Assembly: GCF_004297125.1 (NCBI RefSeq)
Contig: NZ_SCVD01000040.1
Location: 62,001-126,000, forward strand
Reading direction: 5' to 3'
Origin: Phenylobacterium sp.
Lineage (GTDB): Bacteria; Pseudomonadota; Alphaproteobacteria; Caulobacterales; Caulobacteraceae
DNA length: 64,000 bases
Below are positions 57,935 through 64,000 of the stretch, piece by piece. Each line of letters begins with the position of its first letter. Position 1 is the first letter of the stretch. The notes beneath the pieces were generated by a model. It did not search any database. It was not told the DNA's origin and saw only the letters and a program-made list of their open reading frames with translations. A program made the position numbers and the translations under genes.

Positions 57935-60049
57935 ATGAAGCTCGTCGGTTGGGGTGTCGCGCTGGCTTTGGCCTTGAGCGTGGCCGCGTGCCAGAAATCC
58001 AGTCCCGGGAACGTGGACGCGAAACGCCTCGAGGCGGCGGCCACGAACGGCGAATGGCTCTCCTACGGCAAGGACTACAACGAGCAGCGCTTCAGCCCGC
58101 TGGACAAGGTCAATGCGTCCAACGTCGGCCAGCTCGGCCTGGCCTGGTACGCCGAGTTCGACACCGACCGGGGCCAGGAAGCGACGCCGCTGATGGTCGA
58201 TGGGGTGCTCTACACCTCGACCGCCTGGTCCAAGGTCTTCGCCTTCGACGCCAAGTCCGGCAAGCAGCTCTGGAAATACGATCCCGGCGTGCAGGGGGCC
58301 AAGGGCTTCGACGCCTGCTGCGACGTGGTGAACCGGGGCGTCGCCGTCTGGAAGGGCCGCGTCTACGTCGGCACCATCGACGGCCGGCTGGTGGCCCTGG
58401 ACGCCAAGACCGGCAAGGTCGCCTGGAGCCAGCAGACCACCGACAACTCCAAGCCCTACACCATCACCGGCGCGCCGCGGGTGGTGAAGGACAAGGTGCT
58501 GATCGGCAACGGCGGCGCCGAGTACGGCGTGCGCGGCTACATCTCGGCCTATGATGCGGCCACCGGCAAGCTGGCCTGGCGCTTCTTCACCACGCCCAAC
58601 CCCACCGGAGCCGCGGATGGCGCCGCCTCCGACAAGGTGATGGCCGAGAAGGTCAACGCCACCTGGTCGGACGGGGAGTGGAAGCAGACGGGCGGCGGCG
58701 GCACGGTCTGGGATTCCATGGCCTACGACCCGCAGCTCGACATCATGTACTTCGGCATCGGCAACGGCACGCCCTGGAACCATCAGAAGCGGTCGGGCGG
58801 CAAGGGCGACAACCTTTTCCTCTCCTCGATCCTGGCCTTGAAGCCGGACACCGGGGAGTACGTCTGGCACTATCAGACCACCCCGGCCGAGAGCTGGGAC
58901 TACACCGCCACCCAGCACATCATGCTGGCCGACCTGAATATCGGCGGGAAGCCGCAGAAGGTGCTGATGCAGGCGCCGAAGAACGGCTTCTTCTACGTGA
59001 TCGACCGGGCGACGGGTAAGCTGATCTCGGCCAAGCCCTATACCAACATCACCTGGGCCACCGGCGTCGACATGGCGACCGGACGGCCGATCGAGACCCC
59101 CGGGGCGCGCTACCAGACCTCGATGGTCCTGCAGGTGCCGGGGCCGTTGGGGGCCCACAACTGGCAGCCCATGGCCTTCAACCCGAAGACCGGCCTGGTC
59201 TACATCCCGCTGAACGTCACGCCGTTCGCCTACGCCGATGACAAGGGCGGCAGCTACAAGGCCGGCGCCTGGAACGTGGGCGTCGACTTCGTGATCAATT
59301 CCCTGCCCACCGACCAGGCGCAGATCACGGCGCTCACCTCGATGATCAAGGGCCAGCTGGTGGCCTGGGACCCGGTGAACCAGAAGGCGGTCTGGACGGT
59401 GAACCACCCCTACTTCTGGAACGCCGGCGTGCTGTCGACGGCCGGCGGCCTGGTCTTCCAGGGCGCGGCGGAAGGCCAGTTCTCGGCCTATGACGCGGCG
59501 AACGGCAAGGCGCTCTGGACCTACAAGACCGGCAACGGCGTAATCGCCGCGCCGATGAGCTACGAGCTGGACGGCGAGCAGTATGTGGCGGTGATGGTCG
59601 GCGTCGGCGGCGGCGGCCAGATCTCGGCGCCGGGCTCTATGCCCACGCGGCCGCGCCTGCCGGGTCGGCTGCTGGTGTTCAAAGTGGGAGGCAAGGCCAC
59701 GGCGCCGGAGTTCCCGGCCACGACCAAGCCGGCCATCGACCTGACCAACGTCAGCTCGACCGGCGACGTGCAGCACGGCTTCGAGCTGTTCCACAAGAAC
59801 TGCCAGGTCTGCCACGGCCCCAACGCCTCGGGCGCCTGGCTCCCGGACCTGAAGACGTCGCCGATGGTGATGACCGCCGACAACTGGAAGGGCGTGGTCA
59901 TCGACGGCGCCAGCGCCAGCCGCGGCATGGCCAGCTTCGCGCGGTTCCTGAACGCCAAGGACGCCGAGGACATCCGCGCCTACGTGCTGCTGGAGGCCCG
60001 CAAGGCGGCGCAGGCGACCGCGCCGCCGCCGCCGACGCCCGCCGGCTAG
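57935..60049 (+). CDS. PQQ-dependent quinohaemoprotein alcohol dehydrogenase (type I/II) with C-terminal cytochrome c domain
   Basis: Vicinal-Cys [14 protein letters not shown], repeated W-motifs, C-terminal [11 protein letters not shown] haem site. Confidence 0.92.
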   Translation: MKLVGWGVALALALSVAACQKSSPGNVDAKRLEAAATNGEWLSYGKDYNEQRFSPLDKVNASNVGQLGLAWYAEFDTDRGQEATPLMVDGVLYTSTAWSKVFAFDAKSGKQLWKYDPGVQGAKGFDACCDVVNRGVAVWKGRVYVGTIDGRLVALDAKTGKVAWSQQTTDNSKPYTITGAPRVVKDKVLIGNGGAEYGVRGYISAYDAATGKLAWRFFTTPNPTGAADGAASDKVMAEKVNATWSDGEWKQTGGGGTVWDSMAYDPQLDIMYFGIGNGTPWNHQKRSGGKGDNLFLSSILALKPDTGEYVWHYQTTPAESWDYTATQHIMLADLNIGGKPQKVLMQAPKNGFFYVIDRATGKLISAKPYTNITWATGVDMATGRPIETPGARYQTSMVLQVPGPLGAHNWQPMAFNPKTGLVYIPLNVTPFAYADDKGGSYKAGAWNVGVDFVINSLPTDQAQITALTSMIKGQLVAWDPVNQKAVWTVNHPYFWNAGVLSTAGGLVFQGAAEGQFSAYDAANGKALWTYKTGNGVIAAPMSYELDGEQYVAVMVGVGGGGQISAPGSMPTRPRLPGRLLVFKVGGKATAPEFPATTKPAIDLTNVSSTGDVQHGFELFHKNCQVCHGPNASGAWLPDLKTSPMVMTADNWKGVVIDGASASRGMASFARFLNAKDAEDIRAYVLLEARKAAQATAPPPPTPAG

Positions 60050-61266
60050 GGCAGCACCGCCGCGAACTGCTCGGCGATCCAGTCGGCCTGGTCGTCGGAG
60101 AGGATCAGCGGCGGGGCGATGCGGATGGTGTGCTCGTGGGTCTCCTTGGCCAGGAGGCCCCGGGCTTGCAGCGCTTCGCAGATGCGCCGCGCGCCGCCGG
60201 CGTCGTGGTTCAGCTCGACGGCGATCATCAGGCCGCGGCCGCGGACTTCCTTGACGCGCGACGCCTTGATCCCCGCCAGCTCGGCCTGGAGCCGGGCGCC
60301 GACCCGGGCGGCGTTCTCGATCATGCTTTCCTCGGTCAGCACCTTCAGCGCCGCGCGGGCCACCGCGCAGGCCAAGGGGTTGCCGCCGAAGGTGGAGCCG
60401 TGCTCGCCGGGGTGCAGGACGTCCATGACCTCGGTGTTCGAGAGCACCGCCGACACCGGATAGAAGCCACCCGAGAGCGCCTTGCCGATCAGGGTGAGGT
60501 CGGCCTCGATCCCCTCGTGCTCCTCGGCCAGCAGCTTGCCGGTGCGGCCGAGGCCCGTCTGGATCTCGTCCAGGATCAGGATGACGTTGTGCCGGGTGCA
60601 GAGCTCGCGCACCCGCGTCAGATAGCCGGCGGGTGGGACGATCACGCCGGCCTCGCCCTGGATCGGCTCGACCAGGAAGGCCACGGTGTCGGGGCCGATG
60701 GCGGTCTCCAGGGCGTCGGCGTCGCCGAACGGGACCATCCGGAACCCCGGCGCGAAGGGGCCGAAGCCGCCGCGCGACTGCGGGTCGCTGGAGAAGCCGA
60801 CGATAGCCACCGTGCGGCCGTGGAAGTTGTCGGCCGCCACGATGATCTCGGCCTGGCCATCCGGCACGCCCTTGACCTCGTAGCCCCACTTGCGGGCCAC
60901 CTTCAGCGCCGTCTCGACCGCCTCGGCGCCCGAGTTCATCGGCAGCACCTTGTGGGAATTCGTCAGGGCGCAGAGCTCTTCGTAGAACGGCGCGAGCTGG
61001 TCGTTGCGGAACGCCCGCGAGGTGAGCGTCAGCTTGGCCGCCTGCTCGACCATGGCGGCCAGGATCTTCGGGTGGCAGTGGCCCTGGTTGACGGCGGAAT
61101 AGGCCGAGAGGCAGTCCAGGTAGCGATTGCCGTCGACGTCCCAGACATGGACGCCCTCGCCACGGGTCAGCACCACGTCCAGCGGCTTGTAGTTCTTGGC
61201 GCCGTACAGGGCCTCGGTCTCGATGTAGCGGGTGGCGAGCGTACGCTTGAGCGCGATGTCGTTCAT
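60046..61266 (-). CDS. rocD: Ornithine--oxo-acid transaminase
   Basis: [74 protein letters not shown]. Confidence 0.95.
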   Translation of the reverse strand: MNDIALKRTLATRYIETEALYGAKNYKPLDVVLTRGEGVHVWDVDGNRYLDCLSAYSAVNQGHCHPKILAAMVEQAAKLTLTSRAFRNDQLAPFYEELCALTNSHKVLPMNSGAEAVETALKVARKWGYEVKGVPDGQAEIIVAADNFHGRTVAIVGFSSDPQSRGGFGPFAPGFRMVPFGDADALETAIGPDTVAFLVEPIQGEAGVIVPPAGYLTRVRELCTRHNVILILDEIQTGLGRTGKLLAEEHEGIEADLTLIGKALSGGFYPVSAVLSNTEVMDVLHPGEHGSTFGGNPLACAVARAALKVLTEESMIENAARVGARLQAELAGIKASRVKEVRGRGLMIAVELNHDAGGARRICEALQARGLLAKETHEHTIRIAPPLILSDDQADWIAEQFAAVLP

Positions 61267-61277
61267 CTGGAGGCTCC

Positions 61278-62147
61278 CTATTCGGCGGCGTGCAGCTGGG
61301 CGGCGGGGACGGTGGTGCGGTCGAGCCGCAGGGTCATGCAGTAGGAGGCGCCGCCCGAGAGGATGAACGGGTCCAGGTCCACTTCGACCAGGCTGTAGCC
61401 GCGGGCGCGCAGCTTGGCCTTCAGGCTGTCCGGGGCGCGGGCCATGATCACCTTGGCGTCGAGGTTCACGGCGTTGACGCAGAACGCGGCGGCTTCCGCG
61501 GCCGTGGCCTCGATGCGCTGGTGTTCCGGCACACGGGCGTGGATTGCAGCCAGGGCCTGGGGCGTGAAGGCGGCCGGGTAGTACAGCACCTTGCCGCCCG
61601 CCAGCGGGCAGAAGCAGGTGTCGAGGTGATAGAACTGCTCGGTGGCCAGTTCCAGCGCGACCGTCTCGTGGCCGAAGGTCTTGCGGATGAAGGGGATCGC
61701 GCCCTGGCTGGAGCGGGGGCCGTAGCCGCACCAGAAGAACCGCCGCTCGGCGTCCCAGATCGCGTCGCCCGCGCCCTCGTGGAACAGGCCGTCCGGCAGG
61801 TCGACGATCTCGTGGACCAGGCCGCGGGTCTTCAGCCGCTGGAAGACCGAGCGGAACACCGGCTCCTCGCCCTGGCGCTCGGCGTGGCGGAAGCGGGCCA
61901 GGAGCACCTTGCCGTCCAGCACGACGGCGGCGTTGGCCGGGAAGACCAGGTCCGGCAGGCCCTTCACCGCGCCGATGGTCTCCACGTGGGCGCCGGCGGC
62001 GATCAGCGCGGCGCGCAGCGCGGCGGAGCCGGCGCGGGCGGCGGCGGCGTGCGCCGGCGTCCAGCCCTTGGGGTCCATCCACGGATTGATCCGGTAGCTG
62101 ACGTCGAAACAGCTGGGATCGGTCATCAGGAAGGTGGGGCGGTCCAT
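61278..62147 (-). CDS. Arginine deiminase-related / dimethylargininase-family hydrolase (CtlX-like)
   Basis: [68 protein letters not shown]. Confidence 0.87.
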   Translation of the reverse strand: MDRPTFLMTDPSCFDVSYRINPWMDPKGWTPAHAAAARAGSAALRAALIAAGAHVETIGAVKGLPDLVFPANAAVVLDGKVLLARFRHAERQGEEPVFRSVFQRLKTRGLVHEIVDLPDGLFHEGAGDAIWDAERRFFWCGYGPRSSQGAIPFIRKTFGHETVALELATEQFYHLDTCFCPLAGGKVLYYPAAFTPQALAAIHARVPEHQRIEATAAEAAAFCVNAVNLDAKVIMARAPDSLKAKLRARGYSLVEVDLDPFILSGGASYCMTLRLDRTTVPAAQLHAAE

Positions 62148-62198
62148 GCGGGCTCCTGCGGGCATCGTCGCAGGTCAGGGTCGCTCCGGAGGGTGTTA

Positions 62199-62239
62199 GC
62201 GTATAGTCCGCAACCTGATACAATACGCTGATCAGGTTG
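62199..62239. promoter_or_regulatory. Candidate Lrp/AsnC operator in a divergent intergenic region
   Basis: CAACCTGAT-N11-ATCAGGTTG (62211-62239) interleaved with GCGTAT...ATACGC (62199-62228). Confidence 0.6.
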
Positions 62240-62265
62240 TCGTTTCGTCAGGATGGGGCGCCGAT

Positions 62266-62691
62266 ATGGTGGATGAGCTGGACCAGAGGCTGATCGGCCT
62301 CCTGCGCGCCGACTCGCGCACGCCCGCCGCGAGTCTGGCCAAGGCGCTGAAGGTCTCGCGGGGGACCGTGCAGAACCGGATCGAGCGGCTGGTCGCCCGG
62401 GGCGTGGTCCAGGGCTTCACGATCAAGACCCGCCCGGACATGGACGCCAACCGGGTGCGCGCCGTCATGACCATCGCCATCGAAGGCGAGCGGTCCGGCG
62501 CGGTGGTCAAGGCGCTGAAGGGCTTCCCGGAAGTCTCCGCCGTCCACACCACCAACGGCCGCTGGGACCTGGTGGCCGAGCTGGACGTCGAGACCCTGGC
62601 CGCCTTCAGCCAGGCCCTGGACCGTATCCGCCAGATCGAAGGCATCGCCTCGACAGAGACGTCGATCCTGCTGGCGACCCAGAAGCTATGA
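62266..62691 (+). CDS. Lrp/AsnC-family transcriptional regulator
   Basis: VDELDQRLIGLLRADSRTPAASLAKALKVSRGTVQNRIERLVARGVVQGFTI; RAM domain. Confidence 0.93.
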   Translation: MVDELDQRLIGLLRADSRTPAASLAKALKVSRGTVQNRIERLVARGVVQGFTIKTRPDMDANRVRAVMTIAIEGERSGAVVKALKGFPEVSAVHTTNGRWDLVAELDVETLAAFSQALDRIRQIEGIASTETSILLATQKL

Positions 62692-63801
62692 GCCGCTGAT
62701 CCCATCCGCCAGGACGCGAGGCCGCACACGGGTTCGGAGCTCGCGCAGGAAGGCGTCGGGCATGGTCAGCAACGCGTCGTGCCCACCACCCGGGAGCACG
62801 GCGATGTCTTTCAAGGGGGCCTCAACCTCCGACAGGTAGCGCTCAGTTGGCTCTTCGGGCGTGTAGAGGTCCCGGTCGCCCTGGAATATGAAGATCGGCA
62901 CGCTGAACCGCCCACCGATGCGCCGCGCGTCGAATTCGGCGACCTCGTTGAAGGACCCGGCCTGGGCGACCTTCGGAGCGGCGAGATAATCGTGGGTCTG
63001 TTTGAGGCTCATCTGCGGCGCGACCAGGAGGAGGGGCGCCATCCGTTGGAAGAGGTGTTGCTCGGCAGGCGTGTCGACGGTCGCCAACCATTTCCGCTGC
63101 ACGAGGAGCTCGGCCAAGTCCTTGTAAGGCGGCGGGCCAAGCCGGCGGAGTTCGTCCACGCCGTCGCGGACGCCCGCCGCCCGCAGTCGTTCGAACACCC
63201 GTTCGTAAGACAGCGTTTCCTGTTCGGCCTTGCTCGACATCTGGCCGGCCCCGACGTACGCCGCGAACAGGTCCGGCCGTCGTTGGATCATCTCGAGGCC
63301 GACGGCGGAACCCCACGAGTGGCCGAGCAGGATCACCCGAGCCCCCGGCAGCCTGCGCTGCACATGCTCGGCCACCTCCAGCCCGTCGCGCGCGATCCGG
63401 TCGATGCTGATGGGCTGGGGCCCGTTGCGGCTGAACGTGCGGCCCGCGTCGCGCTGGTCCCACTGCACGACCGTGAATTCCGACTCCCATGGCCGGAAGA
63501 CGCGCGTCAGCGGCGACATGGCGAAGCCCGGGCCGCCGTGCACGACGATGATGACGGGGTTGGCGCGATGGAGCCCCCGCATCTGCACCCATTGGGCGAC
63601 GCCACCGATGTCGATGAAGCCGCTCTCATCGACGCCGTCGGGCGTGGCGATCGCCAGGTTCCGGGCCTCGCGCCATTGAAGCACGCTCCGCGTCACCAGC
63701 AGGGCGCTGACCAGCGCTACGACCACAACGACGACGACCAAGGCGATATGGGCGAGTCTCAAGGCGACCTCATCGGGAGCTGGACTGTGGCTGGCCCACA
63801 T
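62686..63801 (-). CDS. Alpha/beta hydrolase (proline iminopeptidase-like), N-terminal TM anchor
   Basis: IIVVHGGPGFAMSPLTRVFRPWESEFTVVQWDQRDAGRTF, LLGHSWGSAVGLEM. Confidence 0.9.
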   Translation of the reverse strand: MWASHSPAPDEVALRLAHIALVVVVVVVALVSALLVTRSVLQWREARNLAIATPDGVDESGFIDIGGVAQWVQMRGLHRANPVIIVVHGGPGFAMSPLTRVFRPWESEFTVVQWDQRDAGRTFSRNGPQPISIDRIARDGLEVAEHVQRRLPGARVILLGHSWGSAVGLEMIQRRPDLFAAYVGAGQMSSKAEQETLSYERVFERLRAAGVRDGVDELRRLGPPPYKDLAELLVQRKWLATVDTPAEQHLFQRMAPLLLVAPQMSLKQTHDYLAAPKVAQAGSFNEVAEFDARRIGGRFSVPIFIFQGDRDLYTPEEPTERYLSEVEAPLKDIAVLPGGGHDALLTMPDAFLRELRTRVRPRVLADGISGS

Positions 63802-63862
63802 CGAATGATCAAATGTGATCGCGCGATGGTCCCGGCGGGGGCGCGGAGCTAAGCTCCAGGCC

Positions 63863-64000
63863 ATGAACGCCCCCTTCAAGACCGACGCGCTGCCCGAGTG
63901 GCGGCTGGACGACCTCTATGCCGACCGCGAGGATCCGCGGATCGAGGCGGACCTCGTCGAGGCCGAGCGGCTGAACGGCGAGCTCGCCAAGCTGGAGGGG
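63863..64000 (+). CDS. M3-family oligoendopeptidase (3' truncated by window edge)
   Basis: MNAPFKTDALPEWRLDDLYADREDPRIEADLVEAERLNGELAKLEG, typical PepF N-terminus. Confidence 0.75.
   Translation, partial: MNAPFKTDALPEWRLDDLYADREDPRIEADLVEAERLNGELAKLEG

Noticed and set aside
57827-60889. 1020-aa minus-strand ORF antisense to the PQQ alcohol dehydrogenase
   Set aside because: Antisense shadow ORF of high-GC coding sequence; no domain signature; real genes lie on the other strand and in another frame

Overview
High-GC alphaproteobacterial chromosome segment, Caulobacterales-like (Caulobacter/Phenylobacterium flavour: CpdR, GapR, TacA-like NtrC regulator, several TonB-dependent receptors, PEPxxWA-CTERM proteins). 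I call about 62 protein genes, one tRNA-Val(GAC), one probable suhB/alpha-r8 (MmgR)-type sRNA and several intrinsic terminators. I see no CRISPR array, prophage or insertion sequence. Most of the window is ordinary housekeeping and catabolic content. The most interesting locus is 30.15-35.03 kb. It combines an RsbW-like HATPase, a FecR-domain protein, an OmpA-like lipoprotein, a CHASE2-SpoIIE/PP2C phosphatase, an MBL-fold hydrolase and a STAS antagonist. Together these look like an envelope-sensing partner-switching system with no sigma factor encoded nearby. Other notable signals are: a ~85-nt sRNA with the UUUCCUCCCU motif and a perfect palindrome in its promoter spacer; a near-consensus sigma-54 promoter upstream of a PEPxxWA-CTERM protein; a Fur-like palindrome upstream of an uncharacterised gene; a ClpP paralogue with the triad Asp replaced by Asn; and an operator-like inverted repeat in a divergent Lrp / arginine-ornithine catabolism region. 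All calls come from reading the sequence and the supplied ORFs. No database search was run.
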